From: Agrypnia vestita
Taxonomy: Eukaryota > Arthropoda > Insecta > Trichoptera > Phryganeidae
Assembly (NCBI GenBank): GCA_016648135.1
Contig: JADDOH010024895.1
Coordinates: forward strand, 124,001-188,000
DNA: 64,000 nucleotides
Direction of reading: 5' to 3'
The position numbers and the translations under genes are program-made. Below are positions 1 through 12,479 of the stretch, piece by piece. The notes under the pieces were generated by a model. It was given only the letters and a program-made list of their open reading frames with translations. It had not been told where the DNA came from and did no database searches. Numbering within the stretch: the stretch's first letter is position 1; each line of letters begins with the position of its first letter.

Positions 1-105
1 TGATTAATTGAATAATTCATTTTTATTTGGACAAAAATAAAAATTAATCAATTAATAAAAATAAGAACTACATATAAGGTCGATATATTCACGGAAACAT
101 AGAGG

Positions 106-178
106 GTTGCTATAGCTTAGTGGTCAGAGCACCGGCCCCGGAAAGGAGGTGACCTGGGTTCGAATCCCAGTAGTAACC
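106..178 (+). tRNA. tRNA-like sequence (tRNA pseudogene or SINE head)
   Basis: The 73-nt segment folds partly as a tRNA. A 7-bp acceptor stem pairs GTTGCTA with TAGTAAC (one G-T pair). The D arm has GCTT/GAGC around AGTGGTCA, and the T arm is CTGGG-TTCGAAT-CCCAG. Box A and box B promoter motifs are therefore both present. The anticodon arm (CCGGC...AGGAG) does not pair, so a functional tRNA is unlikely. The position-34 triplet would be CGG, but this should not be trusted. A tRNA-derived SINE head or a decayed tRNA fits best. Confidence 0.5.
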
Positions 179-180
179 TA

Positions 181-1220
181 ATATTTTTTCGTGAATTAGA
201 TTTTTCTGTATGTCTTTCTGATTGATTAATTAATTTGGTTATTAAATATTTCACAGAACTTTGTTCTGAAAAGTTACAACTTCACAAATATGAATGTGTT
301 CTTGAATATATAATTTTTGTTAATTCATAACTATTTATTTTGATGGTCTGTGATTTAGACCTACGAATACATGATTAAAAATTTCTGCCTTCAGAAAACT
401 TACACTTATTATATATTTATTTTTAAATAATATACGTATCCAAATATTTGAACGTAGCAGAAAGTGAATCGAACCATTTAATTATACAGGATAAATCAAT
501 TTTTGCGAGCTTTCCAAAATGAACATGCGCAATTTTTTTACGACCAAATGATGAATTCTATTAAATCCGCAAAAATGCTGTTGTAACCCCAGATACCATT
601 ACAGAAGTATTAAGTAAACTCGCGAGTATAACTATTTTAAGAGGATCAAATAGTATTTTGCGGCAGTTAGCGAGAAATTTAATTACAATAACGCGGTGGT
701 TAAGGCCGTAGGTTCTCCTCCCCGGCTGTGTTGCGCTCCCTCTCGGATCTATCTTTTGAACCAGCGCGGCAGATAATTAAGTGGAAGCCATACATAATGA
801 CACAGTTCTCAAAGGCGCACCTGACGTTCCCCGGCTTATTAATTCGGCCTCTGCATCTCGCGGATGATAAATGCCAACCATTAACAGTGACTCATTCTCG
901 AGTGAGGTCGTCAGCTTGTCCGACCATTTCATTAAACACACGATGGGCGTTCTGCATTATTGATACCTGCAACATCGAATCAAAGCACAACAGCCATACC
1001 TCAACTCAGTGTTCACAGTGTGAAACTGTGCACGTTTAAAAGGCCCGAAGCGTAGTACGACTTTAAGAAATAAATATATACGCAACATACGTACGAGTAT
1101 GGATACTCCAGAATCATTTTTGTTCAATGCCGTTCAACAAATTCGAAATTCGGGTATAGTCATGTGCCCGTGTGCGCGTTATACATGTTACATCTGTGCA
1201 CACACACAGATTTAAGATTG
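181..1220. other. Noncoding AT-rich stretch, nothing recognised
   Basis: No conserved protein, splice-bounded exon or RNA gene is visible. A moderately GC-rich patch at about 690-1040 has a 103-aa reading frame with no recognisable motif and is treated as chance. Confidence 0.4.
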
Positions 1221-1530
1221 AATTCAAAATTGGTAATCTGATGCGCGAGATAACGTCTTATTCAGAGTATTTTAACTGGTACCTACGTAAGATAACATGG
1301 AATCCAGAATAGTTTATTAGTTGGTGCGTTAATTAATATCGAATTCAGAATAGGTTTGGTAGTATGCAAGTTATCATAAAATTCAGAATAATTTAACTAG
1401 TACATTAGTTAATATCAAAACAGAATACTTTAGTTAGTTGTTGCGCAAGTTAACGCAGAATTCAGAATAGGTTATCTGTTGCGTTGGTTAACTTAAATTA
1501 GAATTCAAAATAATGTAGCTGGTGCAAGAC
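1221..1530. repeat. Degenerate tandem repeat, ~40-bp unit, ~8 copies
   Basis: A block like AATTCAGAATA recurs near 1221, 1258, 1301, 1342, 1380, 1417, 1459 and 1502, at spacings of 37-43 bp. Between the blocks comes a second conserved part resembling GGTTATCTGTTGCGTTGGTT. The copies are clearly related but diverged, so this is an old minisatellite. No ORF is associated with it. Confidence 0.7.
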
Positions 1531-4500
1531 CATAGTTCCAAATTGACAAACGGCTGTCGCCGATTGCTTGCTGCTGAGCCCTGCGGGCGCCTGTGCCGTC
1601 CGGTACATGACCATCAGTGCCCGCTACGCGGTTATTGGTGTCTGCAATTGGCTATCGGTCATTTTCTATTGCCATTTATACAATATCGTTATTTTTTGAA
1701 ACTGGCAATGGGGGTATTGCGCACTGCATACATCGGTTTTGGAGCAGTAAGGTAATATAAATTAGTCACCGTGTATGCGTTTGAGTTTGACACATTTCCA
1801 ACCGTAGGTTCTAACCTAGAAATCATAAATATACTTTCCTTCAGAAAAAATAAATGTAAATAATGACTTTTATTATTTAATCATGTACATATAATATTTG
1901 TACATATTTAATAATATTTCAATGTATTTTTAAATACAACTCGTTTCTTTTAAAAAAAATCATACGATTTGGTTATTTTTGAAAAGTAGGTACGCACTGC
2001 GTACTGCGTATAATATAGATTATTTATAACTCTCAAGCATAATATGATCGTTGCAATTTTTTTGCGAAAGATTGATGCGATTTTTTTTAGCATCATTAAG
2101 TGTAGGTATGAATATTACTCATATGTGTAGGTACATACGCTATACTTTTCCAATATTCCATATATTTCAGAAAATATAATAAATCCCTTGAACTTGCCGA
2201 AAAGAAACACAAATTTTACTAGTTAGTAGGGAAAGAAGACAAATATGAAATTATTCAGTTTGACCAGAATCAGCGATGTGTCTTTTGTTCACGCTATGGT
2301 CCAATCAGCTAGGTAAATTAATTATTAAATTCTTTCATTAGTTTGTGATGTTGGCTGAACATTAACATTGACAGTTTACCTGATATTTTTACCGGTTGAT
2401 CGATATGTTAATTAGTTGTTTAAGTATAGTTTTTTAAGTACGAGTATTTTCATAGTGTCGTCATTTCTAAACAAAATGATTCGAATGCGGTCTTGTAATT
2501 TCACCATGGGCCGATGGGCGTACTGCACTATTGATTTAGTGTTTGTATGCAAAATTGCGTGGTGGAAGACAATCCAGACGGCTGTACGTGACGAATGCAA
2601 TGTGAATTGGGCATTATCTGAATCGGTGGAAAATTACACCGTACTGAGTTTGGCTTCAAGTAAAATCATAGCATACCCACTGGAAGACTTATTGCAAGAC
2701 TCACTCGCGTCCGAACTCCGCGCTCGCCCTCCACGAAAACACGTAAAATGGACAGGACCTGGGAGTGGACGGTGCTGTAATCACGGCCGATAATGTCGCT
2801 TCATCGATACCAGTAATCGAGGTGAATTCGGCCAGAACCAGTTTATTAATAACACAAATTACTCGTTTATAATAAATCGGAATTTCAAATAATAACACGT
2901 TTTTACGCACCTTGAACGACGACGGATATATTTACATCATTACGCGAGCTTAAAATAATACGTAACATTTTTTATTTATTTTTAATGATCACGCCAATAA
3001 ATTGAAACAATCACGTACAAGCACGCAGAACATTTAATTCCCGGGTTTTTGAACTGTGCACCCGGAGGGAATGGTTTTTACGATGGGTTAAGTGTACGAC
3101 GAACGAATATAATACTATACAATTTTGTGGTCTATTTTTAGGTGTCTCATGATACAAAATTGCGAAATATTGAAAAATTGCGGGCGTTTTGAAATCATTC
3201 AACTTGGCCATATTCAAAAATTAGATGTTAGTTCAATTGTTGCCGCTTCTGAATGCTTCTGAACTGTATTTCTAGATTGTTATGTAGGTACTACACAAAA
3301 TATTTAGAACAAATGAATACAAAAATAAATACTGTTTTCTTTTACCAGGGTGAAACTACTCATCAACAATTCCTATGTACTGAATATTCATACATTACAT
3401 TCATGTAGTCGTTTAGGCGAATATTCGCAGAATTTTGTATATTCGTATTAGTTGAATTGAGGTTCCCGTACACTATCAACATAATTGATCACTAATATTG
3501 ATAGTGTGCGGGGGCCTTTAGATGCGAATGCCTTACGAATATAATTAATAAGCGTTTGAGAATATTAACAAAATTATTTACTTCTTCAAGGTGTAATTGA
3601 TAACACTTATCAAAGAGGCACATCAACTTCAATATGCATCTACATAATATTTGTAACTATAACAAAATGAAATGTCACTCGCACAGTTTAGTATTAAAAA
3701 AAACTTAATTAAACAAATTATCGGTATTCAAGGCCACACGCGTAATACTATGCCAAATTATTCGGATTTACGGACGCAGATTTTATTTAAAATTATTTAA
3801 AATCGCACACAACTTAGTTGATACTCCTGTTCTTCTTTAACGTCTATCATTTCGTATCCCAAACCGAAACAGCAGGCAGTAACCTACTTTACATCTCCCT
3901 TTTTGCAAGACCAAGTTTAAAAAAAACTCATTCATCTACATATCCACAAATCACAACCACATTGATATTTTTAACTCGACTATTCGGGACATAAAACGAA
4001 AATTAAGCTCACAACCGCAGTCAAACTAGTTCACTCAATTTATGTTACCATATACTCCCATCCTTCGTTCCTTTATCCTAATCCTACGTCCCACTTCGCC
4101 CTTCCCACCCCTTCTCAACATATTTTGAAACTACAAATTATCTCATATTGTCACACTTTGCTAATATCATTAAGAATCATCAATGGAAAGTTCATAACTG
4201 ACAAAAAAAATTTTTTTTATCTTATATATGCTAATTTAAATTTTGCTGCTAACCTTTCCTAAAATAACTAAATAAACAGTATTCGGAACATCTCTACTAT
4301 GTACGAACGTGTTACGAATCGACAGACAGAAAATATACTGGTACTTATAAAATATCTATATTGACCCTTTATATAATTCATCTGAATATTCTTAATTATC
4401 ATCACATCGTATTGCTTTGGCAGGCACGATACTACATTAAGCGCTATATAAAATTATGTACTATTTCTGATCTTGTCATACTAAGCTTTCTCAGTAATTA

Positions 4501-5508
4501 ATCACAAAAATAATCTTTCTTCCAAGCTGGTGGCATACACATGGTGTTTAAGAACTCGTATACAATTCAAAACCATCGAGAGTGACACATTGTATGACAA
4601 ATGTAAAAGATGATGTGACATTCACAAATGAGGAACTCACACAAATGCTCGGCAAAACTAGAACAACATGCTTCCAGTTGAGAACATTTTTACAAAACAT
4701 TTCTCGTTGAGATCCTACTTACGTACAATGCGTGTCTATAGGATCAAAATTGTATTATTTATAAAAAAAACTATAAAACTTATTTTATGTAATGTAGTTA
4801 TAACGCAAATTAAAATTCAACAAAAAGTACCGATATCTTTATGGAGTTTTGTTGTCTCGATATTTAAAAATATGGCGCAAATGCAGTTAATATCACAGGA
4901 ATGATTGATTACATTGCATTAAAATCGTGCTCAAATAAACATATTTTTACATTCTTTTCAAACTTCTCAATGTCTTCGGAAAATTTATGTTATCAGTGAT
5001 GTTTCGATTCATGAGAATATCGTCCGTTTTTAATGTTTTTATTTTATTGCTAAAAATTAATTAATAAAACTGAATTTGTGACTGTTCTCTGTACAATCCT
5101 ACACCTTGAATACTCTGAATCAAATTTTGTAATCTTTTGTCTCTGCACAAAACAAAAGAAATTTCCCCTCTAATTGCATACATGTAAATACAATTTTGCT
5201 CATTTGCATTCTAGGACCCTGAAAAAATTATAGTCGCCTCCCCCCTCGCCCCTTCGGACACCAAAATCTTCCACTGTACGGACAAAATTTTGAATACGTC
5301 ACCTTGCATATAATGGGATCCCACAAAACTCATATTTATAAATAAAGTGTAATTCTGAATTCTGTTTATGTAAAAAGTTTTTTTTTTCACATAATATTTC
5401 ACATAAAAACACGGTTTATGTGAAATAATATGTTTGATGTGTTATTATGAAGAAGAATTTTAACATTTTATTGGAATCTTCGTATTTTTCGCAATATGTA
5501 GATTTATA
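1531..5508. other. Noncoding stretch with small inverted repeats
   Basis: No gene was recognised. The patch at 2416-2793 is open for 125 codons but has no family resemblance. A hairpin at 3465-3512 has 15-bp arms (CCCGTACACTATCAA, one mismatch) around an 18-nt loop and may be a small MITE remnant. Another at about 5391-5435 pairs TTTCACATAAA with TTTATGTGAAA. Confidence 0.4.
3465..3512. repeat. Inverted repeat, 15-bp arms
   Basis: CCCGTACACTATCAA at 3465-3479 pairs with TTGATAGTGTGCGGG at 3498-3512 with one mismatch. It could be the core of a small palindromic MITE. Confidence 0.55.
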
Positions 5509-6466
5509 TTAGGTCCTTACATATGAAATTGGCGTTTAGTATGGGAGGAACATAATTTTTTTTTATTATTATTTTTATTTAATCATTTTTTGCTAATTAT
5601 ATTAGTGATTTTACTTTCGGACGGGAATCAATTAATTTACTGCCCCATTAATGAAGAAGTTATCCAAATTTCGAAAAAAATGGTAATCTGTTGGGGCAAG
5701 GTCCGGAGAGTACGGTGGATTCTTAGACATTCCATTGAAGCTCCTCTAATTTGGTAGCCGTCTGTTGTGCAGTGTGTGGTCTAGCGTTATCATTGGCCTA
5801 GAGCGATTAAAGCCTTTGTTTAGCAGCTAGATCATGAGTTGCTGACAATAGACATAATCGTCTGGCCAGATTTATTATGTGCCGGTTGATTGCAACGCAG
5901 CAGTCAACGCGCGTTTGTTGATTTGCTTCACTCAATTCGTGAGGTACCCACCTTTCAAGCTTTTTCACCTTACCAATTTGCTTCAAGTGGATTAAAACAG
6001 TTTTATCACTAACACCGCAGCCTGCAGCTAACTCGGATGTGGTTTGCGATGGATCCGCTTCCACAATAGCCTTCAATTCTTCATTATCAACTTTGGTCTC
6101 CGGCCGTCCATTGTTCTGCAGGTCGAAATTTCCAGAACGAAAACGTTAACCAAAAACGCACTTTTTCTTTTGCGGCACCGTCGCCATACACATCATTAAT
6201 CCTTCGAGCCGTTTCTGCAGCATTGGTGCCACGGTGGAACTCGTACTCGTAAATAACGCGATATTTCAAGTTTTTCATTTTGTAAACTGAGTGACGCAAA
6301 GAAAAAAATAATTGAGGAAAAAACAAATGAATTATAATTTTCAAAACACAAATACATGAGTAAATAGCTTTATAAATTTGGATTTGGAATTCCTAACCAA
6401 AGAGAAGATATTTGAGATCAAATTTGCCAGTACGGCAAAACACCAATTTCATATGTAAGGACCTAA
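5509..6466 (-). mobile_element. mariner copy A, internally deleted (mariner family 1)
   Basis: The element is bounded by TTAGGTCCTTACATATGAAA-type inverted termini and a TA dinucleotide on each side (5507-5508, 6467-6468). It is 958 bp against about 1290 bp for copy B. On the minus strand, from the ATG near 6280, it starts MKNLKYRVIYEYEFHRGT. It keeps the helix-turn-helix region (GCGVSDKTVLIHLKQIGKV and WVPHELSEANQQTRV, readable at 5807-6076). The catalytic middle is deleted and the frame is broken, so it is a dead transposase. Confidence 0.9.
5807..6280 (-). pseudogene. mariner transposase fragment (copy A)
   Basis: Two overlapping frames give the N-terminal transposase: an initial segment VIYEYEFHRGTNAAETARR, then the second helix-turn-helix segment with SELAAGCGVSDKTVLIHLKQ. 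The family's D,D34D catalytic core is absent because about 330 bp are missing relative to copy B. A frameshift near 6120-6150 separates the two parts. It encodes no working enzyme. Copy A retains a sense codon (Glu) where copy B has a TAG, which shows the stop in B is a secondary lesion. Confidence 0.85.
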
Positions 6467-6790
6467 TATTATATGATAATCAAATATATTTTCATTTTTT
6501 TAATTAATTATGATTTTTTATTTAATTTAATTATGAAGTAGCAATTTTAGAACATTTGACGCTGTATGATATTTAAAAAATTACACGAATGAATTAAAAA
6601 TTATGATTTTTCTGTATATATTTTTAATTGATTCATGAAATTTGTATTTTGTAATAATATTATTATAAATGATTATTTAAAAAGAATTAACGAAATAAAT
6701 AAAAATCGCAAAATGAAAATGCTTCGACGCGCGGTTTCATGTTATTATATTTCATGTATCAAGTCACATGATTTTTCATAACTTGATATT

Positions 6791-7018
6791 TTGCCGTCAA
6801 CATTAGGCGATTTGGCGAGACGTCTTCGGAGCACGAGTCCTCCTCCTCTCAGCCGCTTCCCGTCCCAGCAGCCGGACCGGCACCGTCAGTTGTCACCGCT
6901 TCACCGAATATTTTGGCCGGCATCTCAAAGACTTATTCGCTTTTCCGAGAAAATTATTTTAGGACGGAATGCGGCGGTGAGCGGCCGCGGTACACATGTA
7001 CACGCGCGTCGGGGGCAG
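6791..7018 (+). other. GC-rich island ending in a strong splice donor (possible 5' noncoding exon)
   Basis: This stretch is much richer in G+C and CpG than its surroundings (for example AGCGGCCGCGG) and runs into CAG|GTAAGG at 7016-7024, a near-ideal 5' splice site. The reading frame through it has no known motif. A promoter-proximal untranslated exon is possible. Which gene it would serve is unknown, and 52 kb separates it from the recognised exons. A decayed repeat is the alternative. Confidence 0.25.
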
Positions 7019-7030
7019 GTAAGGGCCGTA

Positions 7031-7867
7031 ATACATTACGTTTATTATACGTGGCGACGCTTTTACTACGCGACAAACCAAGTGGCGAAGCCCCGCGCGC
7101 AAGTTACATCTGACATAATGGCGAAATAACGGCGGGAGAAGGAAGCTTCCAGCTACTGCCGACAGGAGCAATTTCACGGCGGGAGGGGCAAATTGGCGGG
7201 CGTTTCCTTCTTTATGTTATCTCGTTATGATGTTGATTGATATATCACGTTGTATAATCAACAGGTTGTGAAAAAATAGCTCAACCAACTGCATTACGCA
7301 TATTTATTAATTAAGTCAACGAAATTAGTTAAACCTAAAAGCTTAAACACATAAAATCAACAAAAAAATGTTGCGATATTAATAGGGTTGCGAATAAAAT
7401 AATTAAAAATCGCCATTTAAAATCAAGGAGGTGGATGAGTCTGATTAAGGAACTTATCAGAGATATCTACCAGATTGATTTTTTAGAAAAGTCTTACAAT
7501 ATCCTTACAAAGATACACAAAATATATGACTATCAAAATATATTCTGATGTCGATAAAAACAATAAATGGAGCCATATTTAAGAAACTAGTCAAACAACG
7601 CATTACAACAACAACGCGACTTAGAAAACGAGACGACTAAAAAGAAACTAACTATATGCACTAAATAAAATGTAGTAAATGAGTGAAGTCATCAAAGTTT
7701 CTTACAGACACAAATAAGCACTACATTAGCACTACTAGTAGCCATAGATACAAATTGATGTAAAAACATAAAAACTATTAGCCCACCTCTAAACAGAATA
7801 GAAATAAAAATAGAAAAAATAACTACTAAGAACTAAAAGACCTAGATATCTTGTCTTGTTTTAAAGG
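7031..7867. other. Noncoding stretch, nothing recognised
   Basis: A GC-rich tail continues to about 7200, then the sequence becomes A-rich without motifs. Confidence 0.35.
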
Positions 7868-8030
7868 AGATTTTTTTTAAATATGTATGTAGAGATTAAA
7901 TAGAAAAATGTGTCACATCAACACTCTTACTATTTTCAAACTAAGCTAAAATACTTGTGCTATAAAGATAGGACTATTTTACTGGTTTCCTAGAATGGGG
8001 CTCGAACCACTGACCTACGGATCGCGAGTA
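7868..8030 (-). mobile_element. tRNA-derived SINE family A, copy 1
   Basis: On the minus strand a box B (GGTTCGAGCCCC, 7997-8008) is followed by a body containing TAGTCCTATCTTTATAGCAC and then GTAAGAGTGTTGATGTG. The same order of blocks occurs at 37767-37952 and 43640-43816. The 5' half of the tRNA-like head is degraded in this copy. Confidence 0.7.
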
Positions 8031-8573
8031 TAGATATATGGTATTTTGTGAACTTTTATAAAAAAAAAAAAAAAACTAAAGTCACGATAAACAAAGGTTA
8101 GTTACCATATATGTAGTTAGTTAATTTTATCTGTATTAAAGTTCTTGCGTTATCTACTGGGTAAGAAGTCTTTGTATAAATGAGTATTTGTACAATGTAA
8201 AATTGTATTTCTTCGCCGAATTCAACTACAAAAAAGGTCCTAGTTATTCACAAATCTTATCTAAGTATTCTTGTGCAAGCGCAAGCATTAAACAGAGATA
8301 TGAATATTACGAAACGTATCGCTTTACTATTACGTGTGTTTATTTTTGTTTATAAGCGAAGAATCCCCTCATGTACTATGTAATCTCATGGATGTGTCAT
8401 CCTTCAAATACCACAGGATATTGAGGGCTGTGTTATGTCAACTGTCGTATGCAACATGTCATGTTATCTGCGAAACATTTTCCATTAGCACTAACTAGCT
8501 ACAAAAGTACATACAAACATGTACACGAATATCAACATTCATATTTTTATAGCTGTGTATGAACGTTGAGTAT

Positions 8574-8686
8574 ATCAGGGATATCAAATATTTAGGTCTA
8601 TGGAATTCTTATAATCATAATTGTAATTGACAAGTAATGATATTGGACATTTGATACCCTAAATCAATCCGCAGAACATAATTTAA
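8574..8686. repeat. Repeat unit directly left of mariner copy B
   Basis: The segment from TATGAACGTTGAG through TTGATACCCTAAATC to GAACATAATTTAAAA is repeated with about 15% differences at 10170-10294, on the other side of mariner copy B. Both copies run into A/T-rich sequence that contains or borders the mariner. Confidence 0.7.
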
Positions 8687-8703
8687 AAAAAAAAAAATAT
8701 ATA

Positions 8704-9990
8704 TTAGGTCCTTACATGTGACATTGGCGTTTTGCCGTACTGGCAAATTTGATCTCAAATATCTTCTCTTTGGTTAGGAATTCCAAATCCAAATTTATAC
8801 AGCTATTTACTCATGTATTTGTGTTTTGAAAATTATAATTCATTTGTTTTTTCCTCAATTGTTTTTTTCTTTACGTCACTCAGTTTACAAAATGAAAAAC
8901 TTGAAATATCGCGTTATTTACTAGTACGAGTTCCACCGTGGCACCAGTGCTGCAGAAACGGCTCGAAGGATTAATGATGTGTATGGCGACGGTGCCGCAA
9001 AAGAAAACACAGTGCGTTTTTGGTTCCAACGTTTTCGTTCTGGAAATTTCGACCTGCAGAACAAGCCCCGTGGACGGCCGGAGACCAAAGTTGATAATGA
9101 AGAATTGAAGGCTATTGTGGAAGCGGATCCATCGCAAACCACATCCGAGTTAGCTGCAGGCTGCGGTGTTAGTGATAAAACTGTTTTAATCCACTTGAAG
9201 CAAATTGGTAAGGTGAAAAAGCTTGAAAGGTGGGTACCTCACGAATTGAGTGAAGCAAATCAACAAACGCGCGTTGACTGCTGCGTTGCATTACTCAACC
9301 GGCACAATAATGAAGGGATTTTAAATCGAATCATTACCTGTGATGAAAAGTGGATCCTGTACGATAATCGGAAGCGCTCATCGCAATGGCTGAACCCTGC
9401 CGAACCAGCCAAACCATGCCCCAAGCGAAAATTGACTCCAAAAAAGTTACTTGTGAGCGTTTGGTGGACTAGTGCTGGTGTCGTTCACTACAGCTTTCTT
9501 AAATCTGGCCAGACGATTACGGCAGATGTCTATTGTCAGCAACTGCAAACCATGATGGAAAAGCTAGCTGCTAAACAACGAGGCTGGTTAATCGCTCTAG
9601 GCCACTGCTGCTTCATGATAACGCTAGACCACACACTGCACAACAGACGGCTACCAAATTAGAGGAGCTTCAATTGGAATGTCTAAGACATCCACCGTAC
9701 TCTCCGGACCTTGCCCCAACAGATTACCATTTTTTTCGAAATTTGGATAACTTCTTGCAAAGGAAAAAATTCAACTCCGATGGGGCAGTCCAAACCGCCT
9801 TCAAAGATTTTATTGATTCCCGTCCGAATGGTTTTTTTAGTAAAGGGATCGATGAACTACCTATGAGATGGCAAAAGTGCATAGATAGCAATGGTACATA
9901 CTTTGATTAAATAAATATATTATAATAAAAAAAAATCGGCTTTATGTTCCTCCCATACTAAACGCCAATTTCATATGTTAAAGGACCGTA
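8704..9990 (+). mobile_element. mariner copy B, nearly full length
   Basis: About 1.29 kb, with inverted termini (TTAGGTCCTTACATGTGA on the left; reverse complement TTACGGTCCTTTAACATATG on the right) inserted in a TA-rich tract. It carries an almost complete transposase reading frame spoiled by one stop and one frameshift. It is the longest copy of the family here and the reference for copies A (5509-6466) and C (15546-16527). Confidence 0.92.
8891..9910 (+). pseudogene. mariner transposase, disrupted by one stop and one frameshift
   Basis: The frame starts at ATG 8891 (MKNLKYRVIY) and hits TAG at codon 11, where copy A has a Glu codon. From 8979 it is open to about 9580. It includes a helix-turn-helix region (SDKTVLIHLKQIGKV), the WVPHEL linker and the first catalytic Asp in ITCDEKWILYD. 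A frameshift near 9580, after EKLAAKQ, breaks it just before the HDNARPH motif, which is intact in copy C. The last part (9674-9910) has the third Asp motif YSPDLAPTDYHFF and ends NGTYFD-stop. The spacing fits D,D34D mariners. It would cut and paste DNA at TA sites if intact. Confidence 0.93.
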
Positions 9991-9992
9991 AT

Positions 9993-10487
9993 ATATCTAT
10001 ATATATATATATTAATAATATTATATATATAATATATATATATATATATAATATACATATATATGTATATATACATAGATATATAGTATAAGTGTAATTT
10101 TAAAAATAAATTTTTGTAATATTCAACTAAAAGTATTATTTATACGCACCGGAAGTATATAGTTATAGCGGTATGAACGTTGAGATATAGGGATTATAAT
10201 TATTTAGGTCCATGATATTCTTAGAAATCATAATTGAATTGAAAGTAATAATATTGGGACATTTTGATACCCTATTCATCCGTAGAACATAATTTAAAAT
10301 ATTATATATATATATAAGAATTTATTTTTTAAAAATAATTTTTGTAATATCTCAACTAAAAGTATGACAGAATGTAAAGAAAAGAAGTAAGAAGTAGAAA
10401 TAAAAGTAATTTATTTTAATTTTACTTTATTATTATTATATTAAAAATAATATATTTTTATTAATTTATACGCACCGGAAGTATAGA
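9993..10487. repeat. (TA)n tract and diverged tandem duplication right of mariner B
   Basis: After a TA-rich tract (to about 10090), the blocks TTTTTGTAATATTCAACTAA, TTATACGCACCGGAAGTATA, TATGAACGTTGAG and GAACATAATTTAAAA follow. The first two recur at about 10340-10365 and 10467-10487, so a unit of about 230-330 bp is partly duplicated. Confidence 0.65.
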
Positions 10488-11275
10488 TATTTGGGATTAG
10501 CGTAGACAAAGAAGTAAAGGGATAATGATAATGATATTGAATTCAAAAGGCAATCGTAAAGCCAACAACAATAAACAATAAAAACCAACCACCCAAAAAG
10601 AAATTTTTGATACATATAAGTATAAATACGAACAAAAATGATTTTTTGGTATGTTGTAATTACGTGAAAGCATTCTTTAAATTACATTATTCACGATAAA
10701 AATCTACAGCATCTTTTCTGGTGGTTTTGTTTCGTTTCTCCTTGATATCTTAATAAACTCGTTTCTTGTAAGTAATTACCTCGTAGCTGCAATGAATTCC
10801 TTGACAAATCAACTCATTTAAAAGATTCACAAAATCGATATGATAATATTACAAGAAATCATAAGAAATGTTATATAAATATAATAAAAGTTCATCCCTG
10901 TCATATTGCGCTGTATGGCGTACTGTAAAAGACTAGTAAAGTCTACCAATAAAATAATTGAGATAAGTACTGAAAATGTATATTTGAATGTTAAGGTATG
11001 AAGTTTCTTAATTACTCACTGGTATTGTCAGTAATTAATTTTTAATATATCAGAAGCATATATACCAAATATGTGTCTGGCACGTGGCGCTGTCCTTGGT
11101 GAAACTTAAGGATCATATATCACGATTTATTCATTTCTATCATTTACTGTCACCTATTGCTTTCCTTGTCTGGTGAAGCGCTTTTCTTTGTTTAAAAAAC
11201 TCTGCTGAGTTTTCCGCATCTTCAATACCCTATTCAACAACTTTCCTAACCATCACGTCTCAAAGACAGATAATA
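10488..11275. other. Noncoding stretch, nothing recognised
   Basis: AT-rich sequence without a conserved frame or paired termini. Confidence 0.35.
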
Positions 11276-11440
11276 TATTTTTTTTGTTAAGCTACAACAG
11301 GCCGTGGGGCCCAATTACTGTAGCGAAACACGTCACAAAAACACTCCAGCCTCGAGTTAATCATACATATGTATTTGTGATCTCACCGGGAACGAACCCG
11401 GAACCCTCGGTATGGGAAGCCAGTGTCATGCCCACAACGT
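11276..11440 (-). mobile_element. tRNA-derived SINE family B, copy 1
   Basis: On the minus strand the box B-like GGGTTCGTTCCCGGTGAGAT is followed by a body (CTGGAGTGTTTTTGTGA, TTGGGCCCCACGGCCTGTTG) and an A-rich 3' end. The same blocks recur at 43197-43345. The A box half of the head is weak. Confidence 0.65.
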
Positions 11441-12380
11441 AAAGCCCATAATATAAAATTATTAATATGTATCGTTTTGAGTTTTAACATAAGAAGTCTT
11501 CCTAGTAACCAAGTCTGCATTAGTAACTAATCTTTTTTTTATCAAATTAATATCCATTCATAATACGTAATAAACCGAAGACTACCGGATGAATGCGAGA
11601 CCTCTGCCCGTACCAACTCGGCTGGTTCAGCGGGCGGGAGCGCCAAGATAAAAATCCAACTATGTGTTGATTGCGAATATAGAAGAGATTCATGTTACGT
11701 CCCATTTAAAAACACAACCGGCAATAAATTATGCGCGAGTTTTATATTAACTTATAAATGTATGTGATATAACATCAACATTTTTATTAAAAATTATTTT
11801 TCAACAGTCTAAAATAAGCAAAAATGAAAGAGCATTGCGAATTCTTTGGTTAAATAAATTTAATTTCTTACATAATAATGTCATATTTTCTGCATTTTAA
11901 ATTTATCATCAAAAGTGATAATTCATAAGGTTATTTATTCGTTTCAAATGGTCATACATTATTATAATATTTCTTTCCTTTTGTAATGATGTAACTTAAT
12001 GATAAAAAAAACTCTCAATGACATTGGTTTACGATTTTAATGTTGGATATTGCCAATTAATTAGCCCCAGGGGACGTTCCTGAGTAACCGTGTATAGTTA
12101 ATTTAAGTCGTAATGTTAAAAATTTTAGATAATATTTAGTTTTAATATTAAGAGATAAATGGATCTTTATTATTCGGAAACAAATAAATTTAAAATACGT
12201 GTTAAATTAAATAAGTATAATATAACTGACTCACTACTATCAGGTAGGGATAGACCGCCACAATACTTTCAACCCGTGTATGCTCATCGATGATGATTTT
12301 AAAGGGACCATCGCATCGTCCAGTTTTACCTGGTTATATCAGATCTTTCGCGGACATTCTCTATTTCTGGTGCCAGCAAT
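11441..12380. other. Noncoding stretch, nothing recognised
   Basis: AT-rich sequence. No coding sequence or clear repeat borders could be identified. Confidence 0.35.
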
Positions 12381-12393
12381 ACTCCCTTAGTAT
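12381..12393. repeat. Target site duplication of PLE copy 1 (left)
   Basis: ACTCCCTTAGTAT is repeated exactly at 13364-13376 and flanks the PLE. Confidence 0.85.
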
Positions 12394-12479
12394 AAAAATG
12401 TCCTTAGGTTTTCACGGCCGTTCAGAATCTTCTGTGTATAGTTTTCTGGGATATTCTGCCGTGTATATGTGACCTCTCT

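Noticed and set aside
106..178. Functional tRNA gene
   Set aside because: The acceptor, D and T arms pair well but the anticodon stem does not, so only a tRNA-like sequence is claimed.
728..1039. 103-codon reading frame
   Set aside because: No conserved motif, no splice-site context and no codon bias that would set it apart from chance.
2416..2793. 125-codon reading frame
   Set aside because: No family resemblance. Overlapping frames on the other strand are equally long.
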